NCBI RefSeq assembly: GCF_001592045.1
Contig: NZ_BCWB01000017.1
Location: 124,001 to 188,000 of the forward strand
Direction: 5' to 3'
DNA length: 64,000 nucleotides
Origin: Thermobifida fusca NBRC 14071 = JCM 3263
Lineage (GTDB): Bacteria; Actinomycetota; Actinomycetes; Streptosporangiales; Streptosporangiaceae
Below are positions 21,638 through 30,580 of this stretch, in pieces. Position 1 is the first letter of the stretch, and each line of letters opens with the position of its first letter. Below the pieces are notes generated by a model, which saw only the letters and a program-made list of their open reading frames with translations, was not told the DNA's origin and searched no databases. Both the position numbers and the translations under genes were made by a program.

Positions 21638-21972
21638 CTCTATTCCTTCTTTATTGCGCATCCACGGCTCTGAGCTGCACACTTTTACCGACACCGCGGA
21701 CACACACAGGGAAACCCCAGCTCAGGAACCATCCACAAGGGGGATGAGATTCGAAAAATCACCAAGAGAAAACCATTGAAATCCCCAAACCTGGGCTGTT
21801 AGTCTCGCCTACTGTGTGGCCGCACAATCCAAAGAAATCTTTCCAAAACCCCTTCAAGGAGGACGGATTATCGGATAGGGAAACCACACTAAAACTCCCT
21901 CAATGATCACCTCTGGTTTCACATTCGGACCGCAGAAACCGTTTCCGTTGTGATCGAACGATCGGCGGCCGG

Positions 21973-21990
21973 CGGAATCGAGGGATTCCG
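21973..21990. repeat. Inverted repeat CGGAATC-GAGG-GATTCCG
   Basis: Perfect 7-bp arms with a 4-base spacer, about 200 bases upstream of the lactococcin-972-like gene. Could be an operator or a small hairpin in the leader. Confidence 0.4.
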
Positions 21991-22186
21991 AGTGTCCGCG
22001 GCCACTCGGACGGCAGCCGCACAACCTCCACCACGGTTTCACCCCTGGGGACACGTGCACCATCGGCATCTCCCCGAAATGCCGCATCCCTAGTACAGAG
22101 CATCAGGGAAATAGCCGCCGAACGGACCTCATGGTCCATGGACTTTCCATTCACTACCGCGCAATTTCCGGTCACGAGGAGTTTCC

Positions 22187-22477
22187 ATGAACGCACTCAA
22201 GCGCACCTGCGCCACCCTCCTCATCTCCGCTGGTCTCACCGCAGGAGCCGTCGGCGTCGCTGCGGCGGCAGTGGAGTACGTCGGGGGCGGCATCTGGGAC
22301 CACGGTCTCACCAGCAGCATCGTCTACTCGGACTACTACCACGGCTCCGTCTGCCACGGCTCCACCGCCGTCGGCACGAAGACGGTCCGCGCTTCCGCCC
22401 CTGCCGGCTACTGGTCTCTGGCGGACGCTCCGCGCGCCATCGCCAACAACCAGGCGTACTGGCGGACCACCTGCTGA
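22187..22477 (+). CDS. Lactococcin 972 family bacteriocin precursor
   Basis: A 96-residue precursor. The first ~28 residues form a Sec signal peptide (MNALKRTC, then a hydrophobic core ending GVAAAA), leaving a mature peptide of about 67 residues, close to lactococcin 972 itself. The mature part carries the family pattern: VEYVGGGIWDHG at the start, SDYYHGSVCHGSTAVG in the middle, SAPAGYW, and the terminal NNQAYWRTTC. Two cysteines in the mature part (VCHG and the final residue) could form a disulfide, which lactococcin 972 lacks. A GAGGAG Shine-Dalgarno lies 5 bases before the ATG. The two downstream genes are the known partners of this family, which strengthens the call. Lactococcin 972 inhibits septum formation via lipid II; activity here is untested. 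Confidence 0.87.
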   Translation: MNALKRTCATLLISAGLTAGAVGVAAAAVEYVGGGIWDHGLTSSIVYSDYYHGSVCHGSTAVGTKTVRASAPAGYWSLADAPRAIANNQAYWRTTC

Positions 22478-22496
22478 CCTCTCTTCTCTTCATCGT

Positions 22497-22533
22497 GCGG
22501 GCCCGCCGGAACACCCTGCATCGGCGGGCCCGC
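22497..22533 (+). terminator. Attenuator hairpin between bacteriocin gene and its export/immunity genes
   Basis: Perfect 12-bp arms GCGGGCCCGCCG (22497-22508) and CGGCGGGCCCGC (22522-22533) with a 13-base loop and no U-tract. Likely a partial terminator or mRNA-stabilising hairpin giving more precursor mRNA than transporter mRNA. Confidence 0.55.
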
Positions 22534-22560
22534 CGCAGCCATTGTTGACAGGACCACCAG

Positions 22561-24651
22561 GTGCCGAACCGAACACTCTCCTTCGCCTACACCGCGTGCG
22601 CTGCTCTTGCCGCGCTCATCGCTTTTCTCCTCGCGGTCACAGCCGAACGGACTTTTATCACCCTCGAAAGCTTCGAACTGGTATGGATCACCGAGAATGA
22701 GGGGATCCATGACATTGACGAAGTCGCGCGTACGGTGCAGCAGGTTGCCGACGACTACGATGCCGCGATCGGCTACACCGTCCCCGACGTGCACGAGCCC
22801 GGGACACGGGCCCACATGTACCTGGCGGTCTCTGACCCAGATTCCCGCTACGCCCGCTGGTTAGCCGACGGGTACCCTGCCTTCAGCCGCAATTACACCC
22901 TGGAAACCCATCCCATCACCGAATTCCGGGATGTCGGCCCCAACGGCTCTTACCACATCTTCGGCGCCCCGGAAGCCCGTCCTGCTCTCCTCGAGGCGCT
23001 CGCCGACCACGGCCTGCACGAATCCTCCGGGATGCAGGTTTCTCAGATCTGGCACTACTTCCTGGGTGGCCACCTCTTCAATCTCCTCGCTGTTTCCCTG
23101 CTCGCCACCGTCACCGCGGTCGGTGCCGGGGTCCTGCTGTCCGCGCGTGACTACGCCGTCATGCGCCTGCAAGGGCACTCCTATACCCGCATCCTCCTCA
23201 GCGACCTCGGCAAAGTCGTCCGGCTTTGGGCTATTGCCCTCCCCTCGGTGGCTGGCGTCACCCTGGCGTTCCTCGGCTTCTACAACGGGTGGAACCAGCT
23301 CGGCCACTACACGCTCTTCGCACTGACATTCCTGGCGGTCCTCGCGCTTTCCTGCCTCATCGCCCACGCCGCGGTCCTCGGCCTCGTCCACACCACCGAG
23401 ATCCTGCCCGCACTCAAAGGCCGGCTGCCGGTGCGCAGCACCACTGTCGCTATCTACCTGGTGCGTATCCCCGTCCTAGCGATGGCCTTCGTGATCCTTA
23501 GCGCGGTGGTGCTCCACGCCCAGGAGGCCCGGGACCAGCAGGTAGGCCTGCAGTTGTACGAACAGCAGGGCGATACCTCACTGATCTCGTTGAGCTCCGA
23601 CTACGGCTGGGCAACAGAGGAAGACGAACAGGCCGTCGACAGCCTCCTCGGTCCATGGCTGCAGCAGATGGATGCCGAAGGCTCCATGGTGCTGACAATC
23701 CACATCCCTCTCTCCCAACTCCTCTTCGACCCGTCCACCGGCACTGATCAGCCCGCTGAGGACGCTTCCGTCCTGCTCGTCAACGACACCTATCTCGCTG
23801 AGCAGGAACTCCTCTCCCCCAGCGGGGAACGCTACGGTCCGAATGAAACCATTCGCGTGATCGTTCCGGAATCCTCCGGCATCTCCACCGACCGGCTCGT
23901 CGCGGGATTGGAGCGGTGGCTCGCACCCCATCAGACGCCCGAGGCGGAGGGGACGGTCGAAGTGCTTCCTGCTGCCAATGGCCAGACCCTGTTCACCTAC
24001 GGCGTCCAGAACTCTGCGGCCCCCTCCTACCTCCCCTTGGTGTATGAGCCGATCGTCGTTGTGCTCCCCAACGGGAAAGTCCTGTCGGAAAGGGCCTATG
24101 TCACCTACATGACCAGAGGGTCGACGATCTTCCCTGACCCGGACGTCGTCACCGCGTTCCGCGAGACCAATCCAGAAGCTGCGCGGTATATCTCCATGGT
24201 CGAAACCCTTACCGCGAATGCCGCACAGGACCACGCAACTACCTTGATCGCTCTCCGCAGTCAGCTCTTCAACCTTGCCGGTGTGAGCGCTGTGCTCCTA
24301 CTGACCGCGGTGGCCGCCTGCGTGGTCTATGCGCGAGCCCGGGCCCAAACCATCTTCGCCCGCCACATCAGCGGCTGGACCTTCCTCGCCACCCACCGGC
24401 GCCTCCTCGCCGCCGAACTCGCCATCGCCGCAGGGTTCGTCGGCTGGATCACCTGGGACACCCTTGACACCTTGCAGATGCAATTGGCTGCCCAAAACGA
24501 TCCTCTTCTCGGAACCCTGGGAAGAACAGAGGTCAGCGGCATCGAACCGTTCTACGCTCTCGGGATCGCCGCCGCCTCCCTGGCCATCACCGTCGCAGCG
24601 CTGGCCCTTTTCCACCGCCGAATCGTCCGCGAAGGCGCCTCACAGGCCTAA
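22561..24651 (+). CDS. Lactococcin-972-type bacteriocin-associated integral membrane protein
   Basis: A 696-residue membrane protein from GTG 22561. Topology by eye: one N-terminal helix (about 8-28), a ~130-residue extracytoplasmic domain, four helices between about 160 and 320, a second large extracytoplasmic domain (about 320-560), and three C-terminal helices (about 565-690). This matches the family of large seven-to-eight-helix proteins encoded next to lactococcin 972-like precursors, originally named as immunity proteins. The layout also resembles MacB/FtsX-type permeases, so with the ATPase gene 15 bases downstream it probably forms an ABC system for export, self-protection, or both. 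No strong Shine-Dalgarno precedes it. Confidence 0.82.
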   Translation: MPNRTLSFAYTACAALAALIAFLLAVTAERTFITLESFELVWITENEGIHDIDEVARTVQQVADDYDAAIGYTVPDVHEPGTRAHMYLAVSDPDSRYARWLADGYPAFSRNYTLETHPITEFRDVGPNGSYHIFGAPEARPALLEALADHGLHESSGMQVSQIWHYFLGGHLFNLLAVSLLATVTAVGAGVLLSARDYAVMRLQGHSYTRILLSDLGKVVRLWAIALPSVAGVTLAFLGFYNGWNQLGHYTLFALTFLAVLALSCLIAHAAVLGLVHTTEILPALKGRLPVRSTTVAIYLVRIPVLAMAFVILSAVVLHAQEARDQQVGLQLYEQQGDTSLISLSSDYGWATEEDEQAVDSLLGPWLQQMDAEGSMVLTIHIPLSQLLFDPSTGTDQPAEDASVLLVNDTYLAEQELLSPSGERYGPNETIRVIVPESSGISTDRLVAGLERWLAPHQTPEAEGTVEVLPAANGQTLFTYGVQNSAAPSYLPLVYEPIVVVLPNGKVLSERAYVTYMTRGSTIFPDPDVVTAFRETNPEAARYISMVETLTANAAQDHATTLIALRSQLFNLAGVSAVLLLTAVAACVVYARARAQTIFARHISGWTFLATHRRLLAAELAIAAGFVGWITWDTLDTLQMQLAAQNDPLLGTLGRTEVSGIEPFYALGIAAASLAITVAALALFHRRIVREGASQA

Positions 24652-24666
24652 CCACCCAGAAAGCCC

Positions 24667-25296
24667 ATGATCACCGTCAAAAACCTCACCAAGTCCTTCG
24701 GCACACGCACCCTCTGGCGCAACCTCAACCTCACCGTCCCCGCAGGACGGATGCTCGCCCTCGTCGGCGCCAGCGGGTCAGGAAAAACCACGCTGCTCAA
24801 CTGCATCGGCCTCCTCGAACGGCCGAGCAGCGGCCACATCCTGTTCGACAACACCGACCTGACCCGGCTCGGCCCCGGCGGACGACGCCGATTCCGCCGC
24901 GACAAACTCGGCTACCTCTTCCAGGACTACGCGCTCATCGACAACGCCACCGTCAAAGCCAACCTTGATGTTGCTCGCAGACGCGGCACCCGCCCCGACT
25001 ACGCGCGCATCCTCGAACGCGTCGGCCTCGCAGGACGCGAAAACGAGAAAGTGCACTACCTATCCGGTGGAGAACAGCAGCGCGTCGCTCTCGCCCGACT
25101 CATGGTCAAACAGCCCACCCTGGTGCTAGCCGACGAACCCACCGGGGCCCTAGACAGCGCCAACAGCGCAATGGTGGTGAACGTGCTCCGTGAGATGAGC
25201 GAACAAGGCTGCGCGGTCGTCATCGCCACCCACAACGACGGTGTGCGCGACGCCTGCGACCTCGTCTTCGACGTCCACGAACAGCGGGAACTGTGA
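24667..25296 (+). CDS. ATP-binding protein of the lactococcin-972-type ABC transporter
   Basis: A single 209-residue nucleotide-binding domain. Motifs: Walker A GASGSGKTTLLNC, Q-loop FQDYALI, signature LSGGEQQRVALARL, Walker B LVLADEPTGALD, H-loop ATHND. It belongs to the MacB/LolD-like class and is the expected partner of the membrane protein 15 bases upstream. It is convergent with miaB, with a hairpin in the 62-base gap. Confidence 0.88.
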   Translation: MITVKNLTKSFGTRTLWRNLNLTVPAGRMLALVGASGSGKTTLLNCIGLLERPSSGHILFDNTDLTRLGPGGRRRFRRDKLGYLFQDYALIDNATVKANLDVARRRGTRPDYARILERVGLAGRENEKVHYLSGGEQQRVALARLMVKQPTLVLADEPTGALDSANSAMVVNVLREMSEQGCAVVIATHNDGVRDACDLVFDVHEQREL

Positions 25297-25306
25297 CCGA
25301 AGCAGA

Positions 25307-25340
25307 CGGGGACGGTCCGGCGTCACCGGGCCCGTCCCCG
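25307..25340. terminator. Hairpin between the bacteriocin ABC gene and miaB
   Basis: Arms CGGGGACGG (25307-25315) and CCGTCCCCG (25332-25340) in the gap between two convergent stops. No clear U-tract. Confidence 0.55.
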
Positions 25341-25358
25341 CAACACAACGAATCCGCG

Positions 25359-26843
25359 TCAAGAATCGCAGCAGCCGCCCACCACGCTCGGCTGCGGCTC
25401 CGGCGCCCCCACCTTCGGCATGCCCAGCAGCACCCCGGTAGGCCGCCGCTCTGGGGCGTTGCGCGCCTCCCACGCGTCGCCGGCGCGGGTGCGCCGCAGG
25501 TTCCGAATCCCCGAATCCGCCACCAGGTGGTGGGGCGCCGCGTACGTCACCTCCACCGTGACCATGTCGCCGGGGCGTACCGTCACACCCTCGTCCACCG
25601 CGAAATGCACGAGGCGGTTGTCACGGGCCCGGCCCGACATGCGACGGTGCACATCGTCCTTGCGGCCCTCGCCCTCGGCGACCAGAACCTCCACTTCGCG
25701 GCCCACGAACTTGGCGTTCTCCTCCTCGGAGATACGCTCCTGCAGCTCCAAGAGCCGCTGGTAGCGCTCTTTCACCACTTCTCGGGGCACCTGGTTGTCC
25801 ATCGACGCCGCCGGAGTGCCCGGGCGCTTGGAGTACTGGAAGGTGAAGGCGTGCGCGAACCGCACCTCCTCCATCACCCGCAAGGTCTCGGCGAAGTCCT
25901 CCTCGGTCTCCCCGGGGAACCCGACGATCACGTCGGTGGTGATCGCCGCGTCCGGGATCGCTTCCCGCACCTTCTCCACGATCCGCAGGAACCGCTCGGC
26001 CCGGTAGGAGCGGCGCATCGCCCGCAGAATCCGGTCAGAACCCGACTGCAGCGGCATGTGCAACTGCGGCATCACATTGGGGGTCTCCGCCATCGCTGCA
26101 ATCACGTCGTCGGTGAAATCACGCGGGTGGGGGGAGGTGAACCGCACCCGCTCCAATCCTTCGATCTCACCGCAGGCCCGCAGCAGTTTGGAGAACGCCT
26201 GCCGGTCGCCGAACTCCGAACCGTAGGCGTTGACGTTCTGCCCCAGCAGGGTGACCTCGATCGCCCCTTCGGCCACGACCGCGCGGATCTCCGCCAAAAT
26301 GTCGCCGGGGCGGCGGTCCTTCTCCTTGCCGCGCAGCGCCGGAACGATACAGAACGTGCACGTGTTGTTGCAGCCCACCGAGATCGCCACCCACGCCGCG
26401 TACACCGACTCGCGCCGGGTGGGCAGCGTGGAGGGGAACCGCTCCAACGACTCGACGATCTCCACTTGGGCTTCCCGCTGCACGCGGGCGCGTTCCAGCA
26501 ATGCGGGCAGCGAGCCGATGTTGTGCGTCCCGAAGACCACGTCGACCCAGGGGGCGCGGCGAATGATCTCCCCGCGGTCCTTCTGCGCCAGGCACCCGCC
26601 CACCGCGATCTGCATGTCCGGGTTGGCATCCTTGACCGGCCGCAACTGGCCTAGGTTGCCGTAGAGGCGGTTATCCGCGTTCTCACGCACCGCACAGGTG
26701 TTGAAAACAACGACATCCGGCGTGGTGCCTTCGGCTGCCCGCTGGTACCCCGCGGCCTCCAGCAGTCCGGAGAGCCGTTCGGAGTCGTGGACGTTCATCT
26801 GGCAGCCGTAGGTCCGCACTTGGTAGGTACGACTCTGGCTCAC
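25359..26843 (-). CDS. miaB: tRNA-2-methylthio-N6-dimethylallyladenosine synthase
   Basis: Radical SAM methylthiotransferase of 494 residues that turns i6A37 into ms2i6A37. The N-terminal MTTase domain has the cluster-binding cysteines in [16 protein letters not shown] and GGCLAQ. The radical SAM triad is [12 protein letters not shown]. The TRAM domain follows (about 390-455). The C-terminus is unusual, ending GGCCDS. The start is GTG 26843 with no clear Shine-Dalgarno; TAGCCT about 10 bases upstream would fit a leaderless mRNA. Confidence 0.95.
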   Translation of the reverse strand: MSQSRTYQVRTYGCQMNVHDSERLSGLLEAAGYQRAAEGTTPDVVVFNTCAVRENADNRLYGNLGQLRPVKDANPDMQIAVGGCLAQKDRGEIIRRAPWVDVVFGTHNIGSLPALLERARVQREAQVEIVESLERFPSTLPTRRESVYAAWVAISVGCNNTCTFCIVPALRGKEKDRRPGDILAEIRAVVAEGAIEVTLLGQNVNAYGSEFGDRQAFSKLLRACGEIEGLERVRFTSPHPRDFTDDVIAAMAETPNVMPQLHMPLQSGSDRILRAMRRSYRAERFLRIVEKVREAIPDAAITTDVIVGFPGETEEDFAETLRVMEEVRFAHAFTFQYSKRPGTPAASMDNQVPREVVKERYQRLLELQERISEEENAKFVGREVEVLVAEGEGRKDDVHRRMSGRARDNRLVHFAVDEGVTVRPGDMVTVEVTYAAPHHLVADSGIRNLRRTRAGDAWEARNAPERRPTGVLLGMPKVGAPEPQPSVVGGCCDS

Positions 26844-27037
26844 CCATCCAGGCTAAACGTTTCTCTTACCCTTCTGAACCGCGGTTCTCCCCTCAACGGC
26901 CAGAATCGGCCATCTTCGGTGGTCGACCCCCCGCTCAACGAGACAGAGCGACTAGTTTTTCCGGTTCAAACTTAACAATTCTACAAATCTAGGAATAACA
27001 AGTCTGCCACTTTGCCTGATTCACGGCACTACCCCTG

Positions 27038-27066
27038 GTGACAAACGCCCCGGCACAAGCTAGTTT
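27038..27066 (+). promoter_or_regulatory. Candidate promoter of gluABCD giving a leaderless transcript
   Basis: GTGACA (27038-27043), 17-base spacer, TAGTTT (27061-27066). The predicted start of transcription falls at or within 2 bases of the gluA ATG (27075), and no Shine-Dalgarno is present there. The preceding 26930-27010 is AT-rich. Confidence 0.45.
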
Positions 27067-27074
27067 CCGATCCC

Positions 27075-27818
27075 ATGACCGCCACTCCACTCGTCGTCCT
27101 GGAGAACGTCAACAAGCACTTCGGGGAGCTTCACGTCCTCCGCGACATCAACCTCTCCGTCAACGCCGGCGAGGTGGTCGTCATCATCGGCCCCTCGGGA
27201 TCAGGAAAATCCACCCTGTGCCGCACGATCAACCGGCTGGAGACCATCGACAGCGGCCGCATCCTGGTCAACGGCCAGCCCTTGCCCGCGGAAGGGCGTG
27301 CCCTGGCCCGGCTGCGGAGCGACGTCGGCATGGTGTTCCAGTCGTTCAACCTGTTCTCCCACATGACCGTGCTGGAGAACATCACGCTCGGGCCCACCAA
27401 AGTCCTCAAAATCCCGCGGGCCCAAGCCACCCTGCGCGGCCTGGAACTCCTGGAACGCGTCCGCATCGCCGACCAGGCCCACAAGTACCCGGCCCAGCTT
27501 TCCGGCGGTCAGCAGCAGCGGGTTGCCATCGCCCGTGCCCTGGCGATGAACCCCAAAGTCCTCCTCTTCGACGAGCCCACCTCTGCCCTCGACCCCGAGA
27601 TGGTGCAGGAAGTCCTCGACGTCATGACCGACCTGGCGCGCGAGGGAATGACCATGATCGTGGTCACCCACGAGATGGGCTTCGCGCGGCGCGCCGCCGA
27701 CAGGGTCGTGTTCATGGCTGACGGCCAGATCGTCGAGGAGAACACCCCGAACGAGTTCTTCACCAACCCCCGCACCGACCGCGCCCGCGACTTCCTCTCC
27801 AAGATCCTCACCCACTAA
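27075..27818 (+). CDS. gluA: Glutamate-type polar amino acid ABC transporter, ATP-binding protein
   Basis: A 247-residue ATPase of the polar amino acid uptake class. Walker [19 protein letters not shown] is typical of GluA/GlnQ, with [17 protein letters not shown], signature [15 protein letters not shown], Walker [14 protein letters not shown] and the H-loop [13 protein letters not shown]. It leads a four-gene operon (ATPase, binding protein, two permeases) in the same order as corynebacterial gluABCD. Confidence 0.92.
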   Translation: MTATPLVVLENVNKHFGELHVLRDINLSVNAGEVVVIIGPSGSGKSTLCRTINRLETIDSGRILVNGQPLPAEGRALARLRSDVGMVFQSFNLFSHMTVLENITLGPTKVLKIPRAQATLRGLELLERVRIADQAHKYPAQLSGGQQQRVAIARALAMNPKVLLFDEPTSALDPEMVQEVLDVMTDLAREGMTMIVVTHEMGFARRAADRVVFMADGQIVEENTPNEFFTNPRTDRARDFLSKILTH

Positions 27819-27868
27819 CCCACCATCCCAGATTCTCCGCACCACGAGAGAGGACAAGGTTGACTACT

Positions 27869-28726
27869 ATGCGCATCCGCCGTACCAGCGCCGCCCTGGC
27901 CGGGGCGTCCGCACTCGCCCTGACTCTCGCCTCCTGCGGTACCGCCGAAGTCGGCGGCGGAGGCAACGGAGGGGACAGCGGCAACGGTGACACCATCACC
28001 ATCGGGGTCAAATACGACCAGCCCGGCCTCGGCCTCCTCGAAGGCAACAAGCCGGTCGGCTTCGACGTGGACGTCGCCACCTACATCGCCGGCGAACTCG
28101 GCTACTCGCCTGACCAGATCGAGTGGACGGAAGCCGCCTCCGCCAACCGGGAGACGTTCCTCCAGCAGGGCACCGTCGACATGATCGTCGCCACCTACTC
28201 CATCACCGACGAACGCAAGAACGTCGTCGACTTCGCCGGCCCCTACTACATCGCCCAGCAGGACATCATCGTCTCCGCCGACAACACGGACATCCAAGGT
28301 CCGGAAGACCTCGAAGGCAAGGTGCTCTGCTCTGCTTCCGGGTCGCGTTCCGCCAACAACATCGTCGACAGCGAAGAAAACGGCGGCCTGGGCATCGGCG
28401 CGGAGCTCCGGGAAGCCGGCAACTACTCCGAATGCATGGAGCTGCTCGCCAACGGCACGGTGGACGCTGTCACCACCGACAACACCATCCTCGCCGGGTT
28501 CGCCGCACAGAACCCCGACGCCTACCGGATGGTGAACAACCCCTTCGGGGAAGAGAAGTACGGCGTCGGCCTGCCGAAGGGCTCCACGGAGATGTGCGAG
28601 AAGGTCAACGAGGCCATCACAAAGATGTGGGAGGAGGGCAAGGCCCTCGAATTCCTCGAAGCGGCCTTCGGTGAGACCGGATTTGAGTACGCCACGGAGC
28701 AGCCGCCGCTCGAAGGCTGCGCGTAG
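27869..28726 (+). CDS. gluB: Glutamate-type amino acid substrate-binding lipoprotein
   Basis: Lipoprotein of about 285 residues. Signal: basic MRIRRT, hydrophobic stretch, lipobox LASC, then a Gly/Asn-rich linker. Family-3 binding fold: TITIGVKYDQPGLG, GFDVDVATYIAGELGY, and VDMIVATYSITDERKNVVDFAGPYY. Start chosen as ATG 27869; an in-frame TTG at 27860 has the better-spaced Shine-Dalgarno (GAGAGGA). Cysteines in KVLCSA and MCEKV may pair. Ligand assumed to be glutamate from the operon type. Confidence 0.9.
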   Translation: MRIRRTSAALAGASALALTLASCGTAEVGGGGNGGDSGNGDTITIGVKYDQPGLGLLEGNKPVGFDVDVATYIAGELGYSPDQIEWTEAASANRETFLQQGTVDMIVATYSITDERKNVVDFAGPYYIAQQDIIVSADNTDIQGPEDLEGKVLCSASGSRSANNIVDSEENGGLGIGAELREAGNYSECMELLANGTVDAVTTDNTILAGFAAQNPDAYRMVNNPFGEEKYGVGLPKGSTEMCEKVNEAITKMWEEGKALEFLEAAFGETGFEYATEQPPLEGCA

Positions 28727-28743
28727 CCCCGCTACCCGTCCAA

Positions 28744-28772
28744 GGCCGGCGGGGCGCCCCGCCCCGTCGGCC
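28744..28772 (+). promoter_or_regulatory. Hairpin between gluB and gluC
   Basis: Perfect palindrome GGCGGGGC/GCCCCGCC (28748-28763) flanked by GGCC pairs. Position between the binding-protein and permease genes suggests a processing or attenuation element that keeps binding protein in excess. Confidence 0.5.
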
Positions 28773-28792
28773 ACTCCTATCGACTGGGACTG

Positions 28793-29467
28793 ATGGAAGC
28801 CTTCTTCACCAACATCGACAAGGTCATCGACGGTTTCTCCTGGACCGTCCGGCTCGCCTTGTTCAGCGCCCTGTTCTCCTTCATCCTGGGCGTCATCCTC
28901 ACCGCGATGCGGGTCTCCCCCATCGGCCTGCTACGCGGCGTGTCCACCGTCTACGTGGAGACGGTCCGCAACTCCCCCCTCACCCTGGTACTGCTCTTCT
29001 GCGGCCTGGGCCTCAACAGCGCCCTCGGGTTGAGCCTTGCGGACAGCGTGGCCTGGGACGTGTTCTGGTGGGCGGTGATCGGCCTGTCCGCCTACACGGC
29101 GTGCTTCGTCTCCGAAACCCTGCGCTCCGGGATCAACACCATCCCCGTCGGCCAGGCCGAAGCGGCCCGCTCCCTAGGACTCACCTTCACCCAGATCCTG
29201 CGCCTCATCATCATCCCGCAGGCACTGCGCACCGTCATCGGCCCGCTCGGCAGCGTCCTCATCGCCCTGATCAAGAACACCACGGTCGCGTCGGTCGCCG
29301 GGCTCGGCGTCCAAGAAGCATCCCGGCAGATGAAGCTCATGTTCGACCAGGGGATCGCTCCCGTCCTGCCGACCTTCGTCGGCTTCGCGATCGGTTTCCT
29401 CGTCCTGACCCTGCCGGTGGGGTACTTCTTTAGCTGGCTGAGCAAGCGAATGGCGGTGGTCCGGTGA
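28793..29467 (+). CDS. gluC: Glutamate-type amino acid ABC transporter permease
   Basis: A 224-residue His/Glu/Gln/Arg-family permease with about five membrane helices. VYVETVRNSPLTLVLLF is the typical N-terminal contact segment and INTIPVGQAEAARSLGLTF is the EAA-type loop. It overlaps gluD by 4 bases (GTGA). Confidence 0.92.
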   Translation: MEAFFTNIDKVIDGFSWTVRLALFSALFSFILGVILTAMRVSPIGLLRGVSTVYVETVRNSPLTLVLLFCGLGLNSALGLSLADSVAWDVFWWAVIGLSAYTACFVSETLRSGINTIPVGQAEAARSLGLTFTQILRLIIIPQALRTVIGPLGSVLIALIKNTTVASVAGLGVQEASRQMKLMFDQGIAPVLPTFVGFAIGFLVLTLPVGYFFSWLSKRMAVVR

Positions 29468-30447
29468 GCGCACAGCAGGTTCTCTTCGACATTCCCGGGC
29501 CCAAAGCCCGGATCCGCCACGCCGTCTACACTGTGCTCACCCTCGTGGGCTTCTTCGTCGTCCTGGCCATCATCTACCTGGGGTTCAACCGGTCGCTCGG
29601 CGAGGGCGCGCCGCCCCTGTTCAGCGCTGAGGCGTGGGCGGTCAACCCCAACGGCCAGTGGGCGGCAGTCCGCTGGCAGCCGTTCATCGACCCGGCCACG
29701 TGGACCGACTACGTCATCCCGGGTCTGCTCAACACGCTGACCGCAGCGCTGTGGGCTGCCGTGCTCGCCCTCGTGTTCGGCCTGGTGTTCGGGATCGCCC
29801 GGCTCTCCGACCACGCGTGGATCCGCATCCCGGCGGGAGCAGTCGTCGAGTTCTTCCGCGGCATCCCGCTGCTCATGCTGATCTTCTTCGCGATGGCGCT
29901 GCCGCTGGCCGTCAACCAGGTGCGCCCGCTCCTCGGCCTGCCCCCGCTGCAGCCCGGCACTTTCCAAGTCTCCGCGCTCGCCGCCGTTGTCATCGGGCTC
30001 ACCCTCTACAACGGCTCGGTGCTGGCTGAAGTGTTCCGTGCCGGGATCAACGCCGTACCCAAAGGCCAGTCCGAAGCCGCCTACTCGCTGGGTATGAACA
30101 AGGTCCAGGTCATGTGGTGGATCCTCATCCCCCAGGCGGTCCGGTCCATGATGCCCGCGATCGTCGCCCAGCTCGTGATCCTGCTCAAGGACACCGCGCT
30201 CGGCTACATCATCGCCTTCCCCGAGCTGCTCCGCAGCTTCTCCCTGATCGGCACCCGCTACGGCAACGTCATTCCCGCGGCCCTCATCTGCGCGGTCATC
30301 TACATCGCCATCAACATCTCCCTGAGCCGTCTGGCGATCTGGCTGGAGAAGCGCAACGCCCGCAGCAGCAAGGGCGGCACCAAAGGCACGGCCCTTCCCA
30401 CCACGGCCGCCTCCGGCACGTTCGGGGCACCCGGATCAACCACGTAA
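29464..30447 (+). CDS. gluD: Glutamate-type amino acid ABC transporter permease
   Basis: Second permease, 327 residues, GTG start overlapping the gluC stop. VVEFFRGIPLLMLIFFAM and INAVPKGQSEAAYSLGMNK are the family motifs. It has a longer N-terminal cytoplasmic/periplasmic insert than gluC and a Ser/Thr/Gly-rich C-terminal tail. A strong terminator follows. Confidence 0.92.
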   Translation: MSAQQVLFDIPGPKARIRHAVYTVLTLVGFFVVLAIIYLGFNRSLGEGAPPLFSAEAWAVNPNGQWAAVRWQPFIDPATWTDYVIPGLLNTLTAALWAAVLALVFGLVFGIARLSDHAWIRIPAGAVVEFFRGIPLLMLIFFAMALPLAVNQVRPLLGLPPLQPGTFQVSALAAVVIGLTLYNGSVLAEVFRAGINAVPKGQSEAAYSLGMNKVQVMWWILIPQAVRSMMPAIVAQLVILLKDTALGYIIAFPELLRSFSLIGTRYGNVIPAALICAVIYIAINISLSRLAIWLEKRNARSSKGGTKGTALPTTAASGTFGAPGSTT

Positions 30448-30468
30448 CCCACCTGGCATGACTCCCCT

Positions 30469-30509
30469 GGGGGAGCCTCACCTTCCGGCACAGGCGGTGA
30501 GGCTCCCCC
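30469..30509 (+). terminator. Terminator after gluABCD
   Basis: Perfect 14-bp arms GGGGGAGCCTCACC (30469-30482) and its complement (30496-30509) with a 13-base loop, 22 bases after the gluD stop. Confidence 0.8.
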
Positions 30510-30580
30510 ATTCCGTCTCACCAGCGGCTAATGTCTCTCTTGATCCTCACCACCCCACTCAATGCCAGGGAAAGCGCATT

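Larger units (their letters stand above)
21237..22186. other. Long intergenic region with an AT-rich stretch upstream of the bacteriocin gene
   Basis: About 950 bases with no convincing gene. 21237-21440 is GC-rich like the chromosome. From about 21450 to 21900 the base composition falls to near-balanced, unlike everything around it, which suggests imported DNA or a large regulatory region. Visible elements are a CRP/GlxR-like palindrome (21622-21637), a spaced 8-bp repeat pair CTGAGCTG/CAGCTCAG (21670-21677 and 21718-21725), and a 7-bp palindrome (21973-21990). An 80-codon open frame at 21537-21779 has no Shine-Dalgarno and low-complexity content; I do not call it. Confidence 0.6.

Noticed and set aside
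21537-21779. An 80-codon open frame in the AT-rich island
   Set aside because: No Shine-Dalgarno, Ser/Thr/His-rich content without a domain, and AT-rich DNA gives few conclusions. Possible but unsupported.
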